Positions 47,001 to 58,119 of a stretch of 64,000 nucleotides of DNA are shown one piece after another. The stretch is from NCBI GenBank assembly GCA_030068075.1, contig CM057841.1:7945565-8009564 (forward strand). Reading direction: 5' to 3'. The notes beneath the pieces are model-generated. The model worked only from the letters and a program-made list of their open reading frames with translations. It searched no databases and was not told the origin of the DNA. Within the stretch, counting starts at the first letter, position 1, and each line of letters opens with the position of its first letter. This DNA comes from Paguma larvata. Lineage: Eukaryota > Chordata > Mammalia > Carnivora > Viverridae. The position numbers and the translations under genes were made by a program.

Positions 47001-48978
47001 GTGCACGCGCAGAGCCTGTGCGCGCGCCTGGGCTGGGCCGGGGGAGCCTGAGTCACATTGGCAGCGGCGGGGTGGAGGTGCTCTCTGGGGACCGGCTTCC
47101 CTGCAGGGTTCTAAGTGGCATTCTCCGTCTCCCTTCACAAAAGGAGGTGAGTGAAGTGGTCCCACCCATCCGAAGCCGTCTCTAGTCTGAAGCGCAACTC
47201 TTTAAACTCCCTTTCTCTGTGGGCCTCTTGTCTCTGCGAACTCCTTCTCCCCCAGTCATTGCTTCAGCACGTGATCGGTGACCAAGTCCTGTGTCCCAGA
47301 CACAAGCCATGTGGCCCAGAGCAGTACCTAACCTGGGCTACCTCATCTGGAAACGGGGTTATTAACATCGAGGTCCTAGGGTTGTTGGGAATTAGGTGAG
47401 TTATGTGTGAGGCCTTAGGCCAGAGACTGGAAACCAGCGGACGTTACGGAAACGTCTGCCGCGGGCATGCGGCACAGGACGGCCTCGGCCCCGGAGCAGG
47501 GCCGCGAAGGAAATACCACCCAGACTTGGCCAGTTTGTAACGGGAGGACCCAGGGACGGGAGAAGCGTGGCGCTCAGGAAGTGGTTCCTGAGTGAGCCTG
47601 ACCTGAAAGCTGCCTGAGTAACCACTGAAGGGGGGGCCCCGTTGTTGGGGTTCCGAGCAGAGGAAACCGCTTATGCTGAGGCCCTGGGGAGGGGAAGTAG
47701 GGCCAGTTCGAGAAGCCCCAAGAAGACCAGTGTTTTACCATCAGACCACACAGACTCGAGTGTCAGGGGACAAGATGCAGAATAAGCAGACGTTTAGCCG
47801 ACATTTATGGCGACTGTTGGGGAAACACTCACTCGAGTCCCCGCTGGCGTTCCTGCGCGCGGTGACCGGCAGTCCCAGGCGCTGGGCAGTGGCGCACTTG
47901 AGAATCTCCACGGACTGTTAAGTGCCACTTTGACTTCTCCTGTGCGGCGTGACGTACACTCTTACCGAGACCGAAATGACATCTGTAGCATAAAGCCCTT
48001 TTACTACCTTCCTGAAAAAGCGAGCAGCACAGGGCCCGGGTGGCGACAGGTGGGTGGCAAAGGAGGGCACCCCGGGTTGCCTCCCGGAAGCCCGTGCGTG
48101 TCCCCCTCTCGTTTCTCACCGGGTCCACCTCCCACCCTCACCTGGCTGTCGCATGGTGCCCAGGGTTCTCCAGGGCCCCGTCTGGCCCTCCCTGCCTTTC
48201 TCCACGCTCCTCCCCCCATCTCTCTCGGGGTCCTAGCCGCCCCGCAATGTCTGGGGGTGGGGTGGGGTCTCCGGCCCGGGTCGCCCACTCTGTGCCCCTC
48301 TCCAGGGCGCCTCCCCGTCTGTCTGGGTCCTGGCTGCCCCACGGCGGCGTCCCCCCCTCACCAGCTCCCCGTCTCTCTCCCCCAGGCCACAACGCCGACG
48401 ACATGGCGGAGACCGTGCTCATGAACTTCCTGCGCGGCGACGCGGGGCGGCTGGCCCGGGGCGGGGGCCTGGGCTCGCGGGGCGAGGGGGGCGCGCTGCC
48501 GCGCTGCCGGCCCCTGCAGCTGGCCTCGCAGAAGGAGGTGGTGCTGTACGCGCACTTCCGCCGCCTCGACTACTTCTCGGAGGAGTGCGTCTACGCGCCC
48601 GAGGCCTTCCGCGGCCACGCGCGCCACCTGCTCAAGCTCCTGGAGGCGGCGCGGCCGTCGGCGGCGCTGGACCTGGTGCACTCGGCCGAGCGCCTGGCCT
48701 TGGCCCCGGCCGCGCGGCCCCCGCCCCCCGGCGCCTGCTCCCGCTGCGGGGCGCTGGCCAGCCGCGCGCTCTGCCAGGCCTGCGCGCTCCTGGACGGCCT
48801 GCGGCGCGGCCGGCCCCGCCGGGCCATCGGCGAGGGCGGCGGGGGGCGCGACGAGGAGGGGCCGTCGGGGCCGCGGGAGCCGGAGCGGCCGCCGCCCCCG
48901 CCGCCCGGGGACCCCGCCCCTGCGCCGGGCTGCGCCGCCGGGGAGTGCGGGGCCGCCTGCGAGGAGCGCTGCGGATAA
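46335..48978 (+). CDS. CTU1: CTU1, cytosolic thiouridylase subunit 1 (two coding exons)
   Basis: The catalytic subunit that, with CTU2, thiolates wobble U34 of cytosolic Lys, Glu and Gln tRNAs after sulfur transfer through URM1. Coding exons are 46382-46889 and 48386-48978, joined in phase 1 across a GT/AG intron, giving 366 residues. Visible: two N-terminal zinc pairs (C6/C9 and C26/C29), the ATP-pyrophosphatase loop SGGKDS at 59-64, the C143-C144-x2-C147 segment, [10 protein letters not shown] at the exon junction, and a C-terminal zinc ribbon (C287, C290, C299, C302). The start sits at the MPAPQCASC beginning that I recognise from mammalian CTU1. After about residue 318 the protein departs from the roughly 348-residue human form: it has a proline run and four extra cysteines (352, 357, 361, 365). 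Both exons are very GC- and CpG-rich. Confidence 0.97.
46890..48385. other. CTU1 intron between coding exons
   Basis: Bounded by GT at 46890 and AG at 48385. No further exon or clear repeat recognised. Confidence 0.7.
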
Positions 48979-49051
48979 ACCCGAGTGACCTCCGCCGGGG
49001 CTTCGGTGCGAGGCTGGGAGGCGGCGGACGGGACCGGTTCCGGGCGTCCCC

Positions 49052-49340
49052 GCAGAAGCTGGGGCCGGGACATCTGGGTCCGAGGGAGGAGGGGCTGGGG
49101 GCCAGGACTTCTGGGTCCGAGGGAGGAGGGGCTGGGGGCCAGGACTCCTGGGTCCGAGGGAGGAGTGGCCGGGGGCCAGGACTCCTGAGTCTGAGGGAGG
49201 AGGGGCTGGGGCGGGAACTCAGGGATCTGAGGGAGGAGGGGCTGGGGGCCAAGAACCTGGGTCTGAGGGAGGAGGGGCTGGGAGCCTGGATTCCTGGTCC
49301 GAAGGAGGGGGCGCAGGGGGCTGGAGAAGAGCTGGAGGGC
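49052..49340 (+). repeat. 36-bp minisatellite behind CTU1
   Basis: About seven imperfect tandem copies of a 36-bp unit built on GGAGGAGGGGCTGGGGGCC and AGGACTYCTGGGTCYGA. The first copies are nearly identical and later ones decay. It begins about 75 bp after the CTU1 stop, so it probably lies in the 3' UTR. Because 36 is a multiple of three, it carries a long but meaningless open frame. Confidence 0.9.
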
Positions 49341-50221
49341 TGGGACGCTTGTGTCTCGGAGAAGTGAACGACTTAACGTTTCAGAGTCGGTCGGAATTAG
49401 GGCTCCGCTTACGTCGCACTCTGCCAGGTTCTGGGCATGCCCCGGAGAGTCCTACTATGTGTCAGGTTTGCCTGGCGCGCGATAAGCAAAACCGCTTCGC
49501 CTGCCGGACTCTCATGTACAGTAACCACGACGTTCAGATGAACGTTTGACAGTATATTTTACTTGACCCGAATAATCATATTTGATCTAAATTTCCAAAC
49601 TATAACCGTATTGACATGTAGTCGTTATTTTTAAAACTATGAGATATTCTACAGGCTTTTTTTTTTTGTACTAAGCTTTTGAAATATAGAGTGTCTGTTC
49701 TAGCCCATCTCCATTCAGATTCAACCTCTGTTCAGGCGTCACCTTTGACACGCGGGCCCCACACGGGAACTGGGAAGATGCTGTTCTAGCGTTGGCCACA
49801 AGAGGTCACTGTGTCCACGCCTGGGCATCAGGTGGCCGTTGCTGGCAAATCAGGTCTCCGCCGACCCGTGGGAGCCCTGCTCTCTCCCCGCTCCTCCCCC
49901 CGGGACCCCTTGGTCTGAGCCAGCCGCCGAGGGCGAGAGGCACAGTCTGGTAGAAATATTAAGGCCCTATCGGAAACCTTCCTTGACCTGAAGACCTGTG
50001 TGTACATGCACTCATTCATTCTGCAAATATTTATTGAGCACTTCCCATGTGACAGCCCTGAACACATGAATACCTGCCCTAATGGGAGGGGCCAAAAAGA
50101 GAAAGGAGGAGAATAAGTTGAATGTATAGTGCGTCAGATGGTAATAAATCAGGGGCTGGAAACGCGCCCGCATTCAAGCAGGTGTAGTGTACGCCCTGAC
50201 AGGTGGGTTTTCTCATTTTGC
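49341..50221. other. Intergenic with L2/MIR-like remnants
   Basis: No gene recognised. About 50005-50130 has TTCATTCTGCAAATATTTAT followed by GAGCACTTCCCATGTG, an L2-type 3' block. Confidence 0.5.
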
Positions 50222-50388
50222 AATTTTAAAAATTTTTTAGTGTTTGTTTATTCTTGAGAGAGAGCGAGCAGGGGAAGGTCAGAGAGAGACAGTCTGAAGC
50301 AGGCTCCGGGCTCTCAGCTGTCAGCACAGAGCCCAAGGAGGGGCTGGAACTCGCTGTGAGATCCTGACTGAGGCACCTGGGCGCCCCT
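50222..50388 (-). repeat. CAN-SINE, internally shortened
   Basis: Antisense copy ending in CACCTGGGCGCCCC, flanked by GGTTTTCTCATTTT and GGTTTTCTCTTTTT. Confidence 0.87.
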
Positions 50389-50635
50389 GGTTTTCTCTTT
50401 TTTGCAAGTGCCTGACTTCGGCTTTGCTTGCCAGGGCTTCCACTTCAAAGATGACTATCTCAGTAAACAGATTTGCAGCCACACAACCAGATAAAAAAGC
50501 CAGGCCGCCTCCCCCCACCCGCTGCAGGCACCTTTGTTTTAGAGATCTTAGCTGTTTTCCAGAAATCACCAGCAGCTTGTTCTTCCTCTTTCCAACTGTA
50601 AATTCCCCACTCTTATGTTTTATTTTTATTTTTAT

Positions 50636-50813
50636 TAAAAAAAATGTTTATATTTGAGACAGAGAGCACGAGCTGGGGAGGGGCATAGAGCGGGGACAGA
50701 GGGTGGAAGCCGGCGCCAGGCTGACCGCAGCGAGCCTGATGCGGGGATCGTGAACCAGGAGATCATGACCTGAGCGGAAGCCCGGCTTAAGTGGCTGAGC
50801 CACCCAGGCGCCG
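50636..50813 (-). repeat. Felid CAN-SINE with target-site duplication
   Basis: Antisense copy ending in CACCCAGGCGCCG. CCCCACTCTTATGTTTTA on the left and CCCCACTTATGTTTTA on the right are the duplicated target. Confidence 0.88.
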
Positions 50814-53500
50814 CCTCCCCCACTTATGTTTTAAATTCATGAAGAGTGAGCCCATGAAACCCTAGGCACTATCCCTCTGCCCCAATAAAAACAGAACCCC
50901 AGGGACCCGCACACCCACCCTTCACCGTGACCTCGCCGTGTGGCCCCTGGCGTGCAATGTGATTTCCATTTCCAGAGCCTGTAAGAAACCTTTTTTTTTT
51001 TTTTTTTAAGTTTCCTGGTGGTTACTGTCGAGGGCGTCTTGAGGTCATGAGAACCCCGGTTATCGGTAGGCTGAGACCCACACGAAACAGTGAGGTGGGT
51101 AGAAAGGCCTCAAGGAGAAGGTGGCCTCTGAGCCAAGACCTATCCAAGGTGAGGCCGCGAGCTCTGCAGACGTGAGGGAAGAGCATTGTTGGCTGGGGAA
51201 CGGCGCTCGCAGACCCAGGCAGGGTCACGGGGGGAGGGAGGGCTGCGAGGGAACAGGGTTTCGGTTTGGAGCCAGAAGCCAGAGAGTTTTGAGCCGAGGA
51301 GTGAAAAAGATTGTCCCTTTCTTCCGGCAGCCAACATTTGCTGGCGCCTCCCCGGGGCCCCGAGGCAGCCCCAGTCCCGGCCCGCAGCGGTCGGCCATCT
51401 GGTGGGGAAGGCAGGCATGGACGCAGAGGGACACCTGACAGGGTCGGGGGAGTTAGCGAGGGCACCCGGGAGTCCAGAGGCGGGGTGCCCAGCTCAGCAT
51501 GGGGCGTCACAAAATGCCTTCTGAAGGAGGCGGTGTTTAAAGCAGGCCCCAGAAGGTACATAGGAGCTGGAGAAAGGGGTGGGAGGGAGATGAGTCTGAG
51601 AGAACAGCAGATGCAGGGGCCTGCAGGCAAGGGAGGACCTTGAACCCGTGTGGAATGGCCTGTCCCAGGCCAGGATGGAGGGGGAGGAGCTAGCCCAGGA
51701 GGACCGCAAGGGGAAGGCAAAACAGAGCAGGGGCGAGGGGTGGGATGGTGGGAATGGATGGGAGGACTGTTTAAGGAGCACTCACCAAGGGCTGGAAAGC
51801 TTCCTAAACTCTGGGGTGCGTTTGCAAGCACGAGAGCTCCTGCATGAACCCCAATACGAGAGAAGGCCTTCCCAAACAGACCAAACGGAAATAAAGGTGT
51901 TTGCCACGTAGCCGGAGGGCCATAGTAAACACGGGACGGTCCTTTGCTCAGGGAGAAAGCCCCGGTAAGCATGGAGGCCAGAGCAGGGTTGCCGCTGAGG
52001 CAGGACGCCCCGGTCCTCGTGGAGGGGGGTTGCTCTGGGTCGGGCCTTGGCACAGGCAGCCCCTGCACAGACACAAGGGGCCCTCCGCCCCTGTTGAGTA
52101 TGACAGCGGACCTGTGAACGGCTCGAGGCTGATGAGGCGGAAACCCCATGCTCCCGACTCGTTGGAATCTCTTCCCCGCAGGGATTTAAAGCCCAGTCTC
52201 AGAAAGATGGGCTTTCTCTGTCTCCTCCTATGTTTGCTCTTGCTCGACGTTGGAGATTAGTGTCAGGTCTGAAGAGCAGGAGCGCCGGGTACGGGGATTC
52301 TGGAGAGAAGCAGATTTCTGGAAAGAAGAAGGCTTTGAGATAAACTTGCTCCCTCGGGCTGTTTATACGGAGCCCCACGGCAAGCCAGGCACCAGACGAG
52401 GCTCAGGGGGTTCAGCAGTGAACCTGCTAGACAAGGTCCCAGCCCTCACGAAGCCTGGGTTCAAGGGAGAGAGATGTTACTTCATTCCACGAATGTTCGC
52501 TGCGTGCCTACCATGTACCAGGGCACAGACCAGCTAAGGAAGGCAAAACCCCTGCCCTGCCAGAGAGGACACTCAAGTGACAGGAGACGGAATCCATAAG
52601 AACGAAAGTCAATAAAACATGAGGGACATCTGATCGTGACAGATGTCAGAGAGGGGAAAAAAAGATAATAAACAAGGAAGGACACACATAAACCAATGGT
52701 AGATTGAAACAAGGCATCGGAAGGGCACTAACGGGAGAATGTCTGCCCCAGGCAAGGTGATCGCAGTGGCAGGAAGGGCGTCCCAGTCAAAGGGAACGGC
52801 AAAGACAAAGACCCTCAACTCCCACACTGAGCAAACCAAGGGCGTGCAGGGGAGCCGAGGCACCGAGCGTGGTGGAGCGGTGAGGTTGGAGGGATGGACG
52901 CCAGCCAGACAGACGCCTCGGAGGCATTTGGGTCTTATTTCTATTTGCACCGGGGAATCCCAGATGGGTTTGAGGCAGCTTTTAACATGACACTGTTTTA
53001 AATTTTAAGACCACGTTGGCTGCTGAGTGGAGAATGGACTTGGCATTGCGGGGCGGGGAGGGGGGGAGGGTAAGAACAGGGGTCACGGGTGGCAGCTGTG
53101 AGACTAGTCAGGATGCTGTCGCGCCTGTCCAGGTGACAGGTAAACACGGCTTGGTGAGAGAGGAGGGCAGTGGGTGGATTCCATGGCTATTTTGGTGCCA
53201 AGGTGACAGGAATTGCCAAAGTGGGAGGTGGGCGTGAGGGAGGGATCAAGGACCACTCCCGGCTTCTGACCCAAGCAACAGGGGAAAGGACGGTGTGTCG
53301 TTTCCTACCAAGAAGACGTGGGGCGGGGGGTGGGAGTGGAGCCACCGGCTCCCACTCTTTAAACAGAAAGAAATGGGAGGTAATAAGGATGGAGGGAGGT
53401 GGGGCAGGAATGTTCTCTGGCTGTGGGCCCGGCATCAGGGGCGCCCGGGTGTGCACACAGAGGCTGCCCGGCACGGAGCAGACACGGGTGCTGACTCAGA
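50814..53500. other. Intergenic, no gene recognised
   Basis: Open frames here, including the 375-codon minus-strand one at 51022-52149, are low-complexity Pro/Ser/Leu text without a domain. About 52480-52720 has an L2-like block (CATTCCACGAATGTTCGCTG, then TACCATGTACCAGGGCACAG). Confidence 0.5.
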
Positions 53501-53559
53501 GCCATCCGAGCGATCACCCGGCGAGTTTGGGTAATCAGAGAGACCCGTGGGACCAGCGG

Positions 53560-55000
53560 AGGGGCATCAGGTCAGACGGGCTGACGTTCGAATCCCACCT
53601 ACACCACCTGCTCACCGGGCGGCGTTGGGCAACTAACCTCATTCCTCTGGGTTTTCCCCATCTGTAGAATGGGAGCGATTGCGTGCGGGCCCACGGGGGG
53701 ACTTCGGGGGGCTGTGGCGCACGAGGGTGCTGGAGAAGCTGCCAGGCAAGAGCGGGTCTGGGGCCCGACAGGGCAGAGTGAGGGTCCATTTGCTCGCCGC
53801 ACAAGCCTCCACCAAGTGCCGGGCTGGGCCGGGGGGATGGGACCCATCAGAAGGTTCCCTGCCTCCATGGCAGCAAACGGATTTGAAGACAGAACGGCCC
53901 GGGGTTTGACAGCTGGATGCCGCAGGTTCCAGTCCTGGCCCTGCCACTTGCACCAGTGACTTTTGTCTGAGACCCTGTTTCCTCACCCGTAACATGGTGC
54001 TAATAGGAGTCTCTGAACCTTGTAAAGCTGCTTACGAGCTCCTCGATCATGCTTACGAGGCCCCTGGCAACCTGCCCGATGTTTATATTGGGTGCAGACA
54101 GACACAGGCATTCCTGACACAGGGACTCCGGAGCCTTGAAGCGAGGGGACCCCCTGGTTTTGCAGTCCCCCAGCCTCCGCGGGCTGAGACCACCTTCCCC
54201 AGGACGCATTCCCACGGTAGCACCCTGGCCCCTGTCTCCATCCAGAAGGGCCCCACCTCGGAAGCCGCACAACCCACATCCTACTCGCCGACCGCAGACT
54301 CGCATGCTTCCAGAGCTGCGGGTATCTCTGCCATACCTGTTCGTCCACCTCAAAGGCACCCCGGCCCTCTCCTGCAGCCTCCCCCCGGAGCCCCCTCCGC
54401 CTGCTTTTCCTGCGTCCCACAGTCCTTTCTGCCGCTAGCGTCCTCAGCTCCCCCACCCCAGCGTCCCTCCCACCATCGCCCAGCCCTGAACGTTCCCCTC
54501 TTTGCTGGAGAAAAAACTAAACAAAACAAAACAAAATCGTCCAGCTGGTCAAATGATGCCTCTTTAAATTCCTGATCTCCAACCTTCTCCGCCATCCTCA
54601 CCTCCCCGGCCCCACCCGCCCAGGTGCCTCTTAGGATGAGCTGGCCTCGGGCTTCCTGGAGGAAGCAGAAGTCACCCCGAGGGCCCTCCCTCCTCTTCCT
54701 GCCGCAGGACCCACACCCCACCCGAAACCTCACCCGCCCTTTCCTTCTTCCTTCCTGGAACAATGGAAGAGGCGTCTTTCCTCCCATCCGGAGCTAATCC
54801 CACCACTCGGGCGGTTGCACCACCTGCCCCTTTGTTCTCGGCATCTCGCTCCCTGTGGCTGTTAGGAGCTGCCCGCCTGGGTTCGAATCATGGCGACACC
54901 ACTCGGCGTCGTGTCAGCTTGGGCGGATGACTTCCCTTCCTCATCTGTCCCTTGAAGACAACAAGAGAGTCCTTCTCACGACTCCATGGGAAGGGTTCAG
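53560..55000 (+). repeat. Three MIR-like remnants
   Basis: Stretches at about 53575-53680, 53895-54020 and 54870-54990 share the MIR layout: a tRNA-like TTCGAATCC or TTCCAGTCC box, a GGCAACTAACCTC or TGACTTCC core, and a CCCCATCTGTAGAATGGGAG-type end. The sequence between them is non-coding as far as I can see. Confidence 0.6.
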
Positions 55001-55229
55001 TGAGTTAATCTATGAAAAATGCCCTCAAACGCTGGTGGACCCGCCAATCAGCCCACAGATGGAATGGACCCTCCAACTGCGTCGGAAGAGACAAGAGAAG
55101 ATTCGGGCGATGGAGCAGAGAGCCCGGCAGTCCTGGAGTTTGTACGTTTCCTCTGGCACTGACCAGCTGGGCGACCTTGGACAAGCCACTTCTCCCCTCT
55201 CAGCCTCAGTTTCTCTGTAAGGAGGGACG

Positions 55230-55720
55230 AGATAGTACCTACCACACGGAGTTCACACTTTCCAGGACTTCACTGCCCTCATTGCCTTCTGTTCTTTCAT
55301 CCTCACTCACTCTGCTCCAGCCCCGCTGGCCTCCTCAGTGCTCCCCAGATGCACCTCAGGGCCTTTGCACCTCCTCAGTGCTCCCCAGACACACCTCAGG
55401 GCCTTTGCACTTGCCTCTCTTTCTGTCCGAAACGGTCTTTCTCCAGAGATCCCCAACCGCGTTTAGGTCTTTGCCCAAAGATGGCCTCACCTGGGCCTTT
55501 CTTGACCCTACTCCCCTCCTTACTTTATGATTATTTTTAAGACACTCATAAATTGTAATATCATGTGTCGTACCTATTTAACTTCCTGTCTCTTGCTTGC
55601 CTCCCTGCCCCCAGAATAGAAGCTTTGGCAGGGCAGGGATTTCTGTCTGTTTCTCTGTTTCCTCAGTGCTTAGAACAGGGACTCCTGCATAGAGAGTGCT
55701 CTGTGTTGCTGAATGGAGGG
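55230..55720 (+). repeat. L2 LINE 3' end with internal 40-bp tandem duplication
   Basis: Blocks such as CTCACTCTGCTCCAGCC, CTCAGGGCCTTTGCACTTGC, AATAGAAGCTTTGGCAGGGC and TCAGTGCTTAGAACAGGGAC follow the L2 3' part. Positions 55330-55369 and 55370-55409 are two copies of the same 40 bp differing at two bases. Confidence 0.75.
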
Positions 55721-55724
55721 AGGG

Positions 55725-55790
55725 ACAGCGAAGGGAGGCGTGGGGGAGGGAGGCAGGGAAGGAGGCAGGGAGGGAGGAAGCTAGCCCACA
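55725..55790. repeat. Purine-rich GGGAGGAGGC repeat
   Basis: Imperfect GGGAGG/GGAAGG repetition (GGAGGGAGGCAGGGAAGGAG). Confidence 0.75.
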
Positions 55791-55845
55791 TGAAGGGAAA
55801 TTCTCTGGCCAGACAAACGGCCCATCCATTAAGTGGCACCTGATT

Positions 55846-56335
55846 CCATTTTAAAAATGGATCAAGAAGCTGTGGTCTATACATACAATGGAACACTACT
55901 TGGCAAGGAGAAAGAATGACATCCTGCCACTTGCAGCAACGTGGACGGAACTGGAGGGGATGATGCTGAGCGAAACAAGCCAGTCTGAGAAAGACAGATA
56001 CATATGTTTTCACTCATGTGTGGAACTTGAGAAACTTAAGACCAGGGGGGAAGGGAAGGGGAAAAAAAAGTAGTTGCAAACAGAGAGGGAGGGAGGCAAA
56101 CCATAAGAGACTCATAAATACGGAGAATAAACTGAGGCTTAACGGGGGGGGGGGTGAGGGAGAGGGGAAAGTGGGTGACGGGCACTGAGGAGGGCACTTG
56201 ATGGGATGAGCACTGGGCGTTGTATGGAAGCGATGAACCACGGAAGCGACCCCCCAAAACCAAGAGCACGCTGTACCCACCGTATGTTAGCCAGTTTGAC
56301 CATAAATTCTCTTTTAAAAAATCATGATAATCAAA
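55846..56335 (+). repeat. LINE-1 3' end
   Basis: L1 ORF2 terminal sequence (ACATACAATGGAACACTACT, AGCGAAACAAGCCAGTCTGA, TTTTCACTCATGTGTGGAAC) followed by an L1 3' UTR with a G-run near 56141. It resembles the 3' end of the element at 28.1-29.1 kb but is a separate insertion. Confidence 0.88.
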
Positions 56336-56365
56336 CGAAAGGTAGGGAATTCCGACCCACACGAA

Positions 56366-56489
56366 AAGGTTCGTGGGTTCGAGCCCCACGTTGGGCTCCA
56401 CGCTGTCAGTGCAGTGTCTGCTGGAGATTCTCTCTCCCTCTCTCTCTCTGCCTCTTGCCCTCTCAAAATAAACAGTAAAAAAACATTTT
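56366..56489 (+). repeat. CAN-SINE, 5' truncated
   Basis: Begins at TTCGTGGGTTCGAGCCCCAC inside the head and continues through the CT-rich part to an A-rich tail. It directly follows the L1 end. Confidence 0.85.
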
Positions 56490-56552
56490 TAATGATTTGA
56501 GTGGCGAATTTTGTGTTCTGTATATTTTATCACAATAAAAAAGCAGATCGGT

Positions 56553-56662
56553 TTTTTTTTTGAAAGATTTTATTGTTAAGTAATCACTACACGCAACACG
56601 GTGCTCCGACTCATGACCCCAAGATGAAGTCACATCCTCTACCGACTAAGCCAGCAGACGGC
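56553..56662 (-). repeat. Older carnivore CAN-SINE subfamily
   Basis: Antisense copy with GATTTTATTGTTAAGTAATC, CTACACGCAACACGGTGCTC and CTCTACCGACTAAGCCAGC. It differs in body sequence from all other SINEs in the window, indicating an older subfamily. Confidence 0.75.
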
Positions 56663-57489
56663 TTGCAAATCAACTTCTTTAAGGCGTCGAACGTGAAAGC
56701 ACAAAATAGAGAGAGGAACGCGGCACCGTGCCAGGTCCGCAGTCAACGGGAGCTGTTTTCGTCCTTCCCTCTCTCCTCCCCAACCCTAGCTGCTCGCACA
56801 CCTCTCTCCTCCCCCTCTTCCAGTCCCTCCAGCCACCAAAACCTTCCGGTCTCCCCTCTGTCCTCTTTCCTGGTGGCCGCCCAGCTGCGTCCCACCCGTG
56901 TGCCACTTCCTCCCTGAAAAAGTTATCTCGGCTTCCCCAACAGTGCCCTTTCCTGGCCTTCCTCCCAGCTCGTCCCTGTTCCTTCTCAGCCTCTGCCCCC
57001 TATTTGGGGGGTCTTCCTTGGGCTCCTGGGCAGACGTCCCTGGTCCTCCCACTCCCTACAGTCTCCATGCGCGGGCTCCGGCGACCCTGGCTTCGCGTGC
57101 TGCTGGTGCTGATGACGTCCCGCTGTGTCTCCAACCAGACAGCTCTCCTAAGCTCCACACCTAGGTCTCCAGTGAGGACCCTAAGGGCCCTTCTCTCCCC
57201 TGCTCGGCATCACCCTTGGGCTTCTGCTTCCCCTGGCCACTTCTCCCTCCAGCCCTCCGAGCTCTGTCCCCATCCCCCAGCCTGACGGTCTCTCCAGAGA
57301 GGCCCTCACCTCCTTCCCACCCCACCACCCACTCCCTCCCTCCCCCAGGTGAACCCCTACTCATCCACAGCAGGCCCCAGCTGAGACAGCCCGCCCTTCA
57401 GGAACCCCTTCTCCACTCCGGGGTGCCCTCGGACCCTTCACGTTCCCCGTCAGAGGGCCCATCGCCCCGCACCGACTTTCCTGTCGCCC

Positions 57490-57650
57490 ACTGGCCTTTC
57501 CCGTCAGACCGTAAGTTCCTTGAAGGCAAGGACTGTGGCCCTCTGCTCATTCATTCTATCGTTTGTTCATTCATCGAATATTCTTTGAGCGCCCATGTCA
57601 TGGCCAACGACACTGCTAGGCAGGTGGTTGGAGCAGTGAGCGGTTTGTCT
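57490..57650 (+). repeat. L2-type remnant
   Basis: GTAAGTTCCTTGAAGGCAAG and TTCATTCATCGAATATTCTT followed by GAGCGCCCATGTCATGG resemble the L2 3' end. Confidence 0.55.
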
Positions 57651-57911
57651 GGGTGTTAGATTCTGGCGGGAAGAAGCTGAGTGACCTGGGAGAAGGGTTG
57701 CTGAGGTCCTGGGCTGGGCTGGGGAGCCTTGAGCGGTGGAGGGACCCGATTTGTTCCTGTAGCCCCAGGTGTTTGCCTGGGCTCCCCCGGGTTCCCTGAA
57801 ATCTGCTGAAGCAAAGGGTTCTTTTGAGGCGGAGGGAAACCTAGCTTTCACCAAAGTCTTCCGGTTCAGCGGAGGGTCCCCAAGAGTCCATCCAGTCGAA
57901 AGTTTCTGCTC

Positions 57912-58119
57912 GGGGGAGCCTGGGTGGCTCAGTCCCTTCAGTGTCCAACTCATGATCCCACACTCTGAGTTCGAGCCCCGCATCGGGCTCCATGCTGACA
58001 GCTCGGAGCCGGGAGCCTGCTTCGGATTCTGTGTCTCCCTCTCTCTCTCTGCCCCTCGTCCGCTCACACTCTGTCTCTCTCTCTCTCTAAAAAAAAAAAA
58101 AAATGAATGAATGATAAAA
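57912..58119 (+). repeat. Felid CAN-SINE with target-site duplication
   Basis: Complete copy with poly-A then AATGAATGAATG in its tail. AAAGTTTCTGCTC occurs on both sides. Confidence 0.93.

Noticed and set aside
48585..49367. 260-codon open frame over the end of CTU1 and the minisatellite
   Set aside because: Its first half is a shifted frame of the CTU1 exon and its second half is the 36-bp repeat, which stays open because the unit is a multiple of three.
51022..52149. 375-codon minus-strand open frame
   Set aside because: Low-complexity Pro/Ser/Leu text in GC-rich DNA with no domain, signal peptide or splice context; the opposite strand is equally open in several frames.
57067..57285. Open frame starting MRGLRRPWLRVLLVLM that looks like a signal peptide
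   Set aside because: The following text is composition-driven (Pro/Ser/His) with no domain and no convincing exon partner.
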